From Fistulifera solaris (Eukaryota > Bacillariophyta > Bacillariophyceae > Naviculales > Stauroneidaceae), in assembly GCA_030295235.1 (NCBI GenBank), contig AP026179.1:62001-126000 (forward strand): 64,000 bases of DNA, written 5' to 3'. Positions 1 to 9,029 of this stretch are shown here, piece by piece (the first letter of the stretch is position 1; each line of letters starts with the position of its first letter). The notes below the pieces were generated by a model. It was not told where the DNA came from. It did no database searches and saw only the letters and a list, made by a program, of their open reading frames with translations. The translations under genes were made by a program, and so were the position numbers.

Positions 1-546
1 AGGGTTAGTGTCGAACACGTATTTTCTTCTTGGCAAGATACAAAATTTCTGACTTGCTGCTGTACACTGCGAAAGGGTCTAAGTTGTGTCAGGCGAAAGG
101 CTGGAGTTCCGAACTATGGAAGATTCGCAGAGCCGAATCTTGAGTCGACCATGACGTGTGACGTGGTCTTCCCAAGAAGATGACAACTTTATGGAGGAGA
201 CCCATCGACTGATGCCAAATGCCAAATGCCAACCAAAGGAAATACTCCGCATCTTTTAAGCCCTTCCCAGCCATCCGTCCGTTCATTGTACTACGTATGA
301 ATTTGAAACAAATGCTACACATTTCGTCATCCACGGCCACGGCAAACGGCAATCGATAATGTGTGACCGGACATGCCTAGGCAGTACGAAGTACAAGGGT
401 ACGAAGGCGATCGGCCAACTAGCACGAACGAACCAAGAAAGGATTTGAACTCCTCGCCCTCGCCCAAGAAAATGAAATCCAATTGAGGTCACAAAATCGA
501 TTCCTGCGCCAAACTAACACGCAAACTAGCAAAATAAGAAGCAAAC
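1..546. other. intergenic, left window edge
   Basis: No gene is supported. It holds a short tandem of ATGCCAA near 212-231 and one near-match to the recurrent TACTCCGTA motif near 242. The last 60 bases are the likely 5' UTR and promoter of the gene starting at 547. Confidence 0.5.
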
Positions 547-1005
547 ATGACTTTCAACTCCAAAATCTTGTTCCTCGTTGGCTTGGCTATCTTGGCCATG
601 TCTCAGGCCCGTATCGAAAGTGACTTTGAACGTTCGGCCGTGTCTCGTTTGATTGATAGTTGTGAATTCATTCGTCCTATCATCGGTGACGGGGATGACG
701 ACAGCGAAGATGATAAGAATATCGAGGCAGACGATGGCGACGATGAAGACGATCAAGATGATGGAGATGACAAAGGTGACGACAATGGAGACGGTAATGG
801 TGATGACAATGGAGACGATAATGGTGATGACAACGGAGACGATAATGGTGATGACAATGGAGACGATAACGGTGACGACAATGGCGATGATACCGGTGAC
901 GACAATGGCGAGGATACCGGTGACGACATTGGCGACGATAACGGTGATGACAATGGCGACGATAATGGTGACGACAATGGAGATGATACAGGCGATGATA
1001 ATTAA
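547..1005 (+). CDS. secreted acidic GDDN-repeat protein, leader family member 1
   Basis: A 152-residue intact ORF starting at ATG 547. Residues 1-21 form a signal peptide (hydrophobic ILFLVGLAILAM, ending SQA before R22). The mature N-terminus has RIESDFER, then a CEFIRPI stretch with one Cys. From about residue 50 the protein becomes almost entirely Asp/Gly/Asn, with roughly 19 tandem GDDN-like tetrads to the stop. The two downstream genes share the leader and mature N-terminus but not the repeat. I do not recognise a named family. The regular D-D-N-G spacing would suit divalent cation binding outside the cell or at the wall; this is inferred from composition only. No intron is needed. Confidence 0.8.
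   Translation: MTFNSKILFLVGLAILAMSQARIESDFERSAVSRLIDSCEFIRPIIGDGDDDSEDDKNIEADDGDDEDDQDDGDDKGDDNGDGNGDDNGDDNGDDNGDDNGDDNGDDNGDDNGDDTGDDNGEDTGDDIGDDNGDDNGDDNGDDNGDDTGDDN
775..1002 (+). repeat. 12-bp coding tandem repeat (GDDN)
   Basis: Tandem 12-bp units of the type GGTGATGACAAT / GGAGACGATAAT, about 19 copies, in frame within the secreted protein. Variation is mainly at third positions, with occasional changes such as N to T or D to G. The minus strand reads as a long Ser-Pro-Leu ORF only because the period is a multiple of three. Confidence 0.85.
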
Positions 1006-1884
1006 AACAACCGTTTCGCAATGTGAGATAATCTATAGAAGTAGAGTCTAGTTGACAATCCTAAATTGTTCGCATTTTCAACTTGATTTTTCGCTCGAAT
1101 TTTTCAGCGAATCAAAGAAACGATCTTCGCAAAACCTCGTATGAAATGGAACAAGGTTGCATTTTCATCTCTCGAGATCCCTCTCTAGCTATGGAGTCTC
1201 ACAAAAATAATAATGTACGTCGCTCTCGAGAAATCGGTCAGAACGTCAGACGTCGCACATCAGTACTGAGTACAGAGCAGTTTTACTGGTTAAACAAAAA
1301 CTCTTTTTCCTATCATGATGGTAATCCAGTAACTTTGTTGCCCGACAGACATCAAGACATGAAACAAAGACGTTTCCTACGTCCACAGTCGATAGTAAAT
1401 TAAGGATGGCAATTATTTATTACGGAGTATTTGCTTTAGATTAATGATGAATGAAAATCGTTTTATTCTCATAATATAGAAACAATTAAGCCTCTACTCA
1501 AAAAACTCAGTCAGTCCTTTTCCATTTTACATTGGCTTCCTTTCGCTTCATTGAGAATCGCTGGGATCGCTATTGGGTCCAGCCAGTTTACACCGGTATA
1601 AAAAATCAAAAGTTCAATTTGTTTTCTTATTTCCGAAACTTAAATGTCCTACGTCTATACTGTAGGCCCTTAGCGAAAGGAAAAGGCCAATCGATAATCG
1701 ATATCTTTCGACAGCTTCTCGATTTTTAAATAGAAACGAGTGACGCAAGAAATTGGAGCTTTGGAGCGACAAAGATTTCCTTGTCGGTGAGGTTCAGATC
1801 AAGGATAACGCCGCACGTTGTCACAAATTATTGCTTGCTGCAGGACGCTCACATTGTTCACGTCAAACCCAGACAAGTTTGATC
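1006..1884. other. intergenic, secreted family spacer 1
   Basis: No gene supported. An open stretch at 1083-1403 lacks an ATG start and looks non-coding. A perfect TACGGAGTA 9-mer lies at 1421-1429. Confidence 0.5.
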
Positions 1885-2112
1885 ATGACTAGTTACTCGA
1901 AGCTTTCCATTCTAATCAGCTTTTTCATCCTTGCTCTGTCGCAAGCTCGTATTGAGGGGGACACTCAGCGTCCCTTGTCCCGCTGGATTCAAAACTGCGA
2001 GTTCATTCGACCGGTGTTTAGTGGTGGGGACGACAGCCAAGATGATAATGGAGACTACAGCGAAGACGACAGTGAAGATGACCGCGCCAACACCACCGGT
2101 GTTACGAACTAA
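1885..2112 (+). CDS. small secreted acidic protein, leader family member 2
   Basis: A 75-residue ORF. The ATG at 1885 is chosen because the signal peptide begins there and matches its neighbours: MTSYSKLS, then a hydrophobic core, then LSQA before R22. The mature N-terminus reads RIEGDTQRPLSRW followed by NCEFIRPV, close to member 1 (CEFIRPI) and to member 3 (HPFSRW). The tail is short and acidic (DDSQDDNGDYSEDD), without an expanded tandem array, and ends TTGVTN. It could be the unexpanded form of the family or a small secreted peptide in its own right. It sits in tandem between members 1 and 3 on the same strand. Function unknown. Confidence 0.7.
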   Translation: MTSYSKLSILISFFILALSQARIEGDTQRPLSRWIQNCEFIRPVFSGGDDSQDDNGDYSEDDSEDDRANTTGVTN

Positions 2113-3801
2113 GCGTCGGTGCCTGTTTTAGGTCAACTAAGGAAATGAAATTGCCAGCAGTTGAGGCTTGGAAGGCTTAAGGTTTGATTGATTCGAGCGA
2201 AACCAGGGATAAATCGTAGTATTTAAGCTCTATAACACAGGCAACGCGTTTTCTCAGCCAAATTAGGCTTCGTTGCTTCAACTAGAGTCTTTCATATTCA
2301 AAGTGATGTGGTTTTGGCTCAAATATCTTCACTCGAACCTGTGATTGTGCTAGCCAAATACCACAATCATTGGGGTAAGACAAGCTTTGATGGAACCTCA
2401 CCTGCGAAATTTTTCATCCTTTTGATAACATTTTTTTGACGTATAATCGCCAAATAACGGTGCCGAGTTGAATGGGTCCCTCTCAAAAGAAAAAAAGAAG
2501 TGTCGGTACCTTCCTTGCATTGGTTTCAAACTCAGTTGCGAAAGGTAGTATCATTGAAAGCTGAGTCACACGTTAAGAGAAGGGGAGTCTACTGTCTTCT
2601 CCATTGACCGAGAGTCAATGGGCGCTCCCAATGATTACAAAAAAATAGAATCGACAATCAAGCGCATCGAGAACCAGGAGGTGGACGACGGAGACGGTAA
2701 CGATTCAGCAGGAAACTTTCGAATGCAATTTGCTTCCGAGAATTTCTGCTAAAACGCTATTTGTCAACGGTAAAGTCTGTTTAAACATAAAGTCTGGTAA
2801 TTTGTTTCACCTTTTCGAGCTGTAACCTTCACTTTCGAATCATCAACACTCATTTGCTAATTGCCATTATTACGCTCAAAACTGCGGCAAAACGACGCCC
2901 GACGCCCGACCGACGCGATCAAGTATATACCGTAAGCCTAAAATCACCTTAGCCTGGCAGCTTTATTGTTTACAAGTACTTGTAAATGAAGCTAGACGCA
3001 AGAGTTATACGTATACGTGACTATAGTGCTCTACCTAAAAATGAGATAACAGATGCTTTCTAAGGTTGGCTGCATTTCAACAACTTTATTACGATGCAGA
3101 GTTCGTTATGTGTACAGCACATTGCAACAGAACGGTTCTGTTGAAGAAAGTAGGTTTTGATTAATCGAGTTTCTCTAGAGTTGACAACATGCGATCAGCC
3201 ACGTGTAACGTAACAAAGTGTGATGCATTTTCATCGAGAGCGACATCAAGTAACCAACGGAAGCAACTCTCTAGTCGGTCGGTGACAACCGTCATAAATG
3301 CACATGATGTTTTGGTTTCCATGGAAAGCACAAGCCTTCGAGGATCGTCCCCGATTCTTGAGTAGCGCGTTGTTTGAAGTACTTGTTTGATTATAGTAGA
3401 TTTCAATCGACCGTATGGAGCAGCTCACCGTATACGACTGACTGTCATGTAGTTAGGGATATCAGTACCGGTGCGCGAGAAACGAACTCCCGCTTTCTTA
3501 TGCATCTAAAATCCCTTTCCACATCGACGAAATAGGAGCTATGATTCCTCTTCCCGCCATGTCGTTCGTGCATTACTTCATACGTGAGTGTTCTCAAACT
3601 CAAATTGATAAATAAGCATTTGAATCTTTGATTCGAGCAACTCGGACTTGCCACAAGATATTTTGAAACCTCCAAATGTGACTCGATCGGTATGTCGTGT
3701 CAGATCCAACCACAAAAGGAAGAGCTTGTTTGCAAGAGTTGCTCATAAATTCTTTGTTCGCAAAAAGCAAATCAGACGCACACTAAGTATCCTTGACAAT
3801 C
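2113..3801. other. intergenic, secreted family spacer 2
   Basis: About 1.7 kb with no gene I can support. A minus-strand open stretch, 3161-3406 (81 codons), has protein-like composition (LLDVALDENASHFVTLHV) but no ATG at its 5' end, so at most it is a lone exon. An AGTACCGGTGC fragment lies near 3464. Confidence 0.4.
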
Positions 3802-4668
3802 ATGACGGCCTTTCCCAAGCTTTCCATCTGTCTCGTTAGCATGGCTTTCCTCGCCACCGCCCAGGCTCGCCTGCAGGGTGAATTCGAGCATCCTTTTTCG
3901 CGTTGGGCGCTTCTTAAACTTCGCATCGGTAGTGATGAAAACAAGTTGCTTGATGTGAACATTGGGGGCGACGACAAGCTTCTAGACATCCAGGTCGGCG
4001 ATGATGAAGATACGATTCTTGAGGTTGGCGTTGGTGGCGACCATGAACTCGTCAATGCCGAGATCGGTGACGACGAAGACAAACTCTTGGATGTTGAAGT
4101 CGGCGGCGACCATGAACTCGTCAATGCCGAGGTCGGTGACGACGAAGACAAACTCTTGGATGTTGAAGTCGGCGGCGACCATGAACTCGTCAATGCCGAG
4201 GTCGGTGACGACGAAGACAAACTCTTGGATGTTGAAGTCGGCGGCGACCATGAACTCATCAATGCCGAGGTCGGTGACGACGAAGACAAACTCTTGGATG
4301 TTGAAGTCGGCGGCGACCATGAACTCATCAATGCCGAGGTCGGTGACGACGAAGACAAACTCTTGGATGTTGAAGTCGGCGGCGACCATGAACTCGTCAA
4401 TGCCGAGGTCGGTGACGACGAAGACAAACTCTTGGATGTTGAAGTCGGCGGCGACCATGAACTCGTCAATGCCGAGGTCGGTGACGACGAAGACAAACTC
4501 TTGGACGTTGAAGTCGGCGGCGACCATGAACTCGTCAATGCCGAGGTCGGTGACGACGAAGACAAACTCTTGGATGTTGAAGTCGGCGGCGACCATGAGC
4601 TCGTCAATGCTGAGGTAGGCGATGACGAAGACAAAATCTTGGATGTTGAAGTCGGCGGCGAACATTGA
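3802..4668 (+). CDS. secreted 23-residue-repeat protein, leader family member 3
   Basis: A 288-residue intact ORF from ATG 3802. The signal peptide MTAFPKLSICLV... ends TAQA before R23 and is followed by RLQGEFEHPFSRW, which aligns with members 1 and 2. Residues about 35-77 hold degenerate 11-12-residue units (KLLDVNIGGDD, KLLDIQVGDDE). These lead into nine near-identical 23-residue repeats, each made of a GGDHELVNAE half and a VGDDEDKLLDVE half. The alternation of Val/Leu/Ile with Gly-Asp turns would suit a beta-solenoid or stacked beta-roll, and it is highly acidic, so a wall, adhesive or mineral-binding role is possible; that is inference. No known family recognised. Confidence 0.82.
   Translation: MTAFPKLSICLVSMAFLATAQARLQGEFEHPFSRWALLKLRIGSDENKLLDVNIGGDDKLLDIQVGDDEDTILEVGVGGDHELVNAEIGDDEDKLLDVEVGGDHELVNAEVGDDEDKLLDVEVGGDHELVNAEVGDDEDKLLDVEVGGDHELINAEVGDDEDKLLDVEVGGDHELINAEVGDDEDKLLDVEVGGDHELVNAEVGDDEDKLLDVEVGGDHELVNAEVGDDEDKLLDVEVGGDHELVNAEVGDDEDKLLDVEVGGDHELVNAEVGDDEDKILDVEVGGEH
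4033..4653 (+). repeat. 69-bp coding tandem array, 9 copies
   Basis: Nine head-to-tail 69-bp units, nearly identical at nucleotide level. Differences are mostly single bases, such as the Val/Ile change in copies 4 and 5. Each unit is itself a diverged duplication of 33- and 36-bp halves. Near-identity implies recent unequal exchange or gene conversion. The period is a multiple of three, so both strands stay open along the array. Confidence 0.9.
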
Positions 4669-5271
4669 AGCAACAGGGGAAGCTGCTCGACATGCTTCGT
4701 AGGTTGTTGCTTAGATTAAATAAATAGGACCATTCTTTCGTAGAGCATCTGTATTTTCTCATTCTTTTGAACTCATGCCAGTCTCTCTTGCAAGACTTCG
4801 GTTGATTGTCGTTGTTAGATGCACTTTGTCTCAAGATATCTTGAGGGAGCGAGCGGCTTGTTATCGTACAATTATCGTTCACACAGCGCTGATTTTCTCC
4901 ATCCTTCGCGGCCAGCTTCGATAAATCAGAATGAACGTTTTCTCTCTCTTGTTGTTGCAATCGAGGTTCAAGCAATAGTACAAAGTTGCGATCCTACGAA
5001 CCAGAAATGATGTCAAGAGATGGAGTCCTCAGGTATACCCTATGAGGATTCAATTTGAATGAACATGTTTATTTTATTACGGAGTACTCCTTATTTTTCG
5101 TCAAAGGCGAAAGTAGTGCGGCGAAGACGGTAAATGTACAGACGAATGAGGTAACTCCGGGTTTTCTTTGCTTAGCAACGAAAAACAAAAAATTGTCGCC
5201 GCTTTCCTTCCTTCATATTCTTTCTTACTTCCTTCATACTTCTTTCCTTCTTTCCTTCTCTCTCTGTTATC
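4669..5271. other. intergenic before SDR gene
   Basis: No gene. A perfect TACGGAGTA lies at 5078-5086 and extends to the palindrome GGAGTACTCC at 5081-5090. A pyrimidine tract of CTTC/TTCC units at about 5200-5268 runs up to the SDR start codon and is probably its promoter or 5' UTR. Confidence 0.5.
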
Positions 5272-6413
5272 ATGCTCTATTATTACTCTTCTTCTCTGTG
5301 GTTTACCGCCATGATACCGTTGGCGGTCTTGTATTCGGTGACGTGCAACGGACTGTGGCGACCGCCGACGAAAATGCCGCTGACGACTTCTATACCAGCC
5401 AAAGGCCTCGCCATTGTCACGGGCGCCAATACGGGGATTGGATTCGAAGCGGCACGCGCGTTGGCTAGGGAATATCAAGTCATTTTGGCTTGTCGTTCTT
5501 TGGAAAAAGGACAAGCGGCCGTCCAAGCGATTGTCCACGAATTTCCACAAGCCCGTGTCCGTGCGATGCCACTCGATTTGACAAAACGGGAATCCATTCG
5601 TTCCTTTGCACAATCATTCAATCAAGACTCTATTGCCATTTTGATCAACAATGCGGGACGCAATACGGATCCTCCATCGGAACACAACAATATACTCTTT
5701 CAAACCAATTTTGTTGGTCATTTTGATTTGACACAACAATTGATGCCGGCCTTTCAAGCGAATGCTCGGTTGGTACAAGTCTCTTCCGTCATGCATCATT
5801 TTGCACCTTACGAAGAACAGTGGACCGATCCGCAGTTTTGGAAACAAGTGGCGGGAGCGTCCCCGATGAGGGATCGTTATTCCTTATCCAAACTCGCGGC
5901 CATTCTCTTTTCCGTCCAACTGAATCGACTGTATGGACACCACTTGCGATCGATTGCGTTGAATCCGGGGGCCGTGTAAGTACATAGACTGTGTGTGTCA
6001 ATATACACTTGATTCGTCGTCTGAACACACGTTCTCTTTCTCTCTCTTCCAGCAATTCGGAGATTTGGAGAGACTTTCCTATATGGATTCGGAAACTCTT
6101 TGCTTATATCTATTTAACGCCCCGACAAGCGGCCCAGACGTTGGTGGCCGCGGCTGTGGGGGAATTTACGCAACAGGACAAGTTGTATCTGCAACCCTAT
6201 CAACAACCATGGTCGGGTGTTCCGTTTCCGGCTTGGGAAATGTTGGGACCCTTTGTGGGACATGTGGTGACTCCGCCACGGTTGCGGCACGATTATCGCG
6301 AGGCGGCAGAGGCCTTGTGGACGGCCATGGAGGAACTGTTGCGTGGAGAAGAACAAAAGGAAGTGGTTGAAGATGATTCTTCTTCCTCGATAGATGCAGG
6401 TAGTGAGTTATAA
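5272..6413 (+). CDS. short-chain dehydrogenase/reductase, retinol-dehydrogenase/WWOX-like
   Basis: Two exons, 5272-5975 and 6053-6413, joined across a 77-bp GTAAGT...CAG intron within the conserved NPGAV(N) segment; 354 residues. A hydrophobic N-terminus (residues 1-27) looks like a signal anchor. The Rossmann motif TGANTGIG is at about 50-57, NNAG at 126-129, the catalytic Ser in VSS at about 171, and YSLSK (Tyr203, Lys207). These are the full classical SDR active site, so an NAD(P)-dependent oxidoreductase acting on a hydrophobic alcohol or ketone is likely. The order of motifs and the NPGAV(N)SEIWR context fit the retinol dehydrogenase/WWOX/protochlorophyllide reductase-like group. The substrate cannot be read from sequence. 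A later ATG at 5311 is an alternative start. Confidence 0.9.
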
Positions 6414-6942
6414 TGTGAATGGGGTAGCAAAAATAGCCGAACTATTCATTTTCTACTCCAATACGAGGTTTCAGCGCACCGGTACCCACTGCGCGTCGGC
6501 GAGCTCTTCTCCGAACGATGCTTTCGGATTTATCAGAAACGTCGGTACTCTAGAGAGTTTGACATTTCCAAAAATGGTACTCGGGTAGAACACTATAGTC
6601 GATAAGCGCAAACCCGCATCGCTGTTTGTTTATGGTAGAAACAAGATTACTTAGGAAGCGAGCGCCGGTCGATCTCGCTTACTGATTTCACTCCAATAAC
6701 TTCGGACCCTTTTTCCTCTTTTTTTGCTTTATGTGTTGCAACGTTGCAACGTTGTTGCTGCAATTGTTCATGTATTCTAAATAGGTCTGAGCGAACGTTC
6801 GAGTCTTCAGAACAATCATAAAAGCCGCAAAAAAGATAGAAAGAACTAAGGAATGCCATTATCATACGGTTGAATAGAACAACAACACCACAAGAGCAAT
6901 CATCATCACATTCGAAACGACTGATAAAAGGAAGGATCGATC
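6414..6942. other. intergenic between SDR and PP2C
   Basis: No gene. Contains GCACCGGTACC near 6477, a tandem GTTGCAAC run around 6738-6765, and an A-rich leader before the PP2C start. Confidence 0.5.
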
Positions 6943-8130
6943 ATGGGAAATTCAACGTCGGCTACGTGTACACACCCATTCGGAAATGTTCGAAAGAAAC
7001 AAACAGATCGCGGTGGTTCCCAGGACCTCAATATTCAATGTGCTGTCTCCGAAATGAAAGGCTATCGACTGACCATGGAAGATACTCACATTCACGCCGT
7101 AGGGCACATCCCGGTCCGTGGAGCAAGCATACTCACCGATCATTCCTTATTTGGAGTCTTTGATGGTCACGGAGGGGATTTTACGTCCCAATTTTTGGCG
7201 GCTAATTTTATGGGTATCTTTTCACGGCAAGAAGAATTGATGGAATATCTGGATTTACCGGAAACCGGTGACAAGAGTCGGGGCGATGTCAATGGTCTGG
7301 AATTGTTACAAGCCGCTTTAACAAACACATTTTTTGAATTGGATGAGCAATTACGACCTTTGCAAGAAGAACGCACGGAAGGATTGCGGAATGGCACACT
7401 CCAAGTGTCCGTTTTGAATCATGATGATTTCTCGTCTCCAACGAAACACAATAAGGAAGAAAAATCCGGATCCACCGCCGTGATTGTACTCGTGACGCCC
7501 TCTCACATTCTGTGTGCCAATACGGGCGATTCGCGAGCCATACTGCGCCGGAGTGGCCAAACACTCCCACTCAGCATGGATCACAAACCATCGGAACTTC
7601 CCGAACGACTGAGGATTCACGAATGGAGTGGCTTTGTGAAAGGCAAACGCGTCAATGGGGATTTGTCGGTGAGTCGAGCCTTTGGGGATTTTGTCTACAA
7701 GGACAATGGGGATCCGTTAGGTCAATACACGAGTCGACGACTTGCGTCGCAACAAAAAGTCATAGTGACGCCAGATTTCATGGTGTATCCACGCAACGAC
7801 GCCCAAGATGAATTCATTTTACTAGCATGCGACGGGGTATGGGATGTGGTGAGCAATCAGCAATTATCGGAGTTTGTATGTAGGATGATAGCGGACGGTG
7901 AAGTTGATTTGGGGAATATTTGTGAAGAGTGCCTCGACACGTGTTTGGATCGTCAAAGTCGGGACAACATGACGATAATGTTGGTCAGTTTACCGGGAAT
8001 TCCAATGGACCATAGCTCCTCTGCTGCGCTGAACAATGCAATATGGGGGACAAGAACAGCACGTCAGGCGAGGCATATGTTTGCCACCCCTTGCACGTCA
8101 CGGAGTCTATCTCAATCCGTGGAAGTGTAA
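6943..8130 (+). CDS. PP2C-family Ser/Thr protein phosphatase
   Basis: A single exon of 395 residues. PP2C/PPM motifs occur in order: MEDTH (45-49), VFDGHGG (72-78), SGSTA (175-179), TGDSRA (194-199), SRAFGD (244-249), ACDGVWD (295-301) and RDNMT (340-344). The metal-binding aspartates in DGHGG, DGVWD and RDN are present, so it should be an active Mg/Mn-dependent phosphatase. The N-terminus MGNSTS matches an N-myristoylation signal (Gly2, Ser6), suggesting attachment to a membrane. The region at about 100-175 is a charged insertion relative to the minimal fold. The last 45 residues are Ser/Arg-rich and probably disordered. The target is unknown. Confidence 0.95.
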   Translation: MGNSTSATCTHPFGNVRKKQTDRGGSQDLNIQCAVSEMKGYRLTMEDTHIHAVGHIPVRGASILTDHSLFGVFDGHGGDFTSQFLAANFMGIFSRQEELMEYLDLPETGDKSRGDVNGLELLQAALTNTFFELDEQLRPLQEERTEGLRNGTLQVSVLNHDDFSSPTKHNKEEKSGSTAVIVLVTPSHILCANTGDSRAILRRSGQTLPLSMDHKPSELPERLRIHEWSGFVKGKRVNGDLSVSRAFGDFVYKDNGDPLGQYTSRRLASQQKVIVTPDFMVYPRNDAQDEFILLACDGVWDVVSNQQLSEFVCRMIADGEVDLGNICEECLDTCLDRQSRDNMTIMLVSLPGIPMDHSSSAALNNAIWGTRTARQARHMFATPCTSRSLSQSVEV

Positions 8131-9029
8131 ACTAGTTACTTTTATTATTTGGAGACACTACTAGGTTGTTACGTTCCGAAAACGACAATTTCGAGGTCAG
8201 AGACAGTCGACGACAAGTTCAGATGATTTGACAGCGTCGCCACGTTCATCTCGTCCTCAAGGAGGGGGAGACAGAACTGCCGTTTCTCGCGCCGAATGTA
8301 AACCTCTAGTTTCTTTATTTTCAACCAAACTAAACAGGGGTACGATGATTATTGGTTTGGAAGGAGTGTCATTTATACAATCAGACCGTAGCTCCGTTTT
8401 AAAACGAAACATTTTATCGGATGAACCTTAGTTTGAGTGACACGAACGCGCGACTGCTCCTCTACACGACTGACTTCCATGGACTCACACGACTTGCGCC
8501 GGAAAAGTCCTCACGTGGCATCGAAAAATTTGTTACAGTGCCGAAAGCCTATAGTACAACTATTTGAATCGGAGTCGATTTCTTTGTTTAAGCAAAGAAA
8601 CGCCAGTCATGTCCGTTGACTATTCAACCGCAATAAAAATTGGCCGGCGCGTTTCTATGTATAGTACATCCCCAGCTCTTTTGTCGTTTGACTGTCGATA
8701 CGATAGTTGCAGGAGCCAGAAGAATCACCGGCACAGTACTAGTACGAAAGCAGGATACGAAAGAAGCGCAATCCTCCGCCGCGATCGAGCACCTCGATCG
8801 ACCGCAACAAAATACAATCGAACGCTATTCATTCGGTGGATTGGTTGTTCTCTCTCTCTTGGATGAAGGCAATCTAAGGATCGCAAGTTACTTCCTCTTT
8901 CGTTAAATAATCGAGTGACGAAGACACAGCAGCCTCAGAAAGCCGAGGCAATAAGAAAAGGTCACCGAAAGACGACAATATATTATTTGATTTTCTTTTT
9001 ATTTTGCTTGACCCTATTTTTGAAGAAGC
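8131..9029. other. intergenic after PP2C
   Basis: About 900 bases. Short open stretches at 8228-8906 have no family resemblance and overlap each other in different frames. Nothing functional seen beyond a probable promoter just before 9030. Confidence 0.5.

Noticed and set aside
653-1051. Alternative-frame ORFs over the GDDN repeat on both strands
   Set aside because: Products of a 12-bp repeat; low-complexity Met/Thr or Ser/Pro/Leu, with no leader.
3161-3406. 81-codon minus-strand open stretch with protein-like composition
   Set aside because: No ATG at its 5' end and no convincing partner exon. Kept only as a note in the spacer entry.
4033-4653. CRISPR-like direct repeats
   Set aside because: No unique spacers; units are adjoining and coding, in a eukaryotic genome.
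3783-4673. 296-codon minus-strand ORF and two further long ORFs over the 69-bp array
   Set aside because: The repeat period is a multiple of three, so other frames stay open automatically. Only the + frame has a signal peptide and ATG that match the neighbouring genes.
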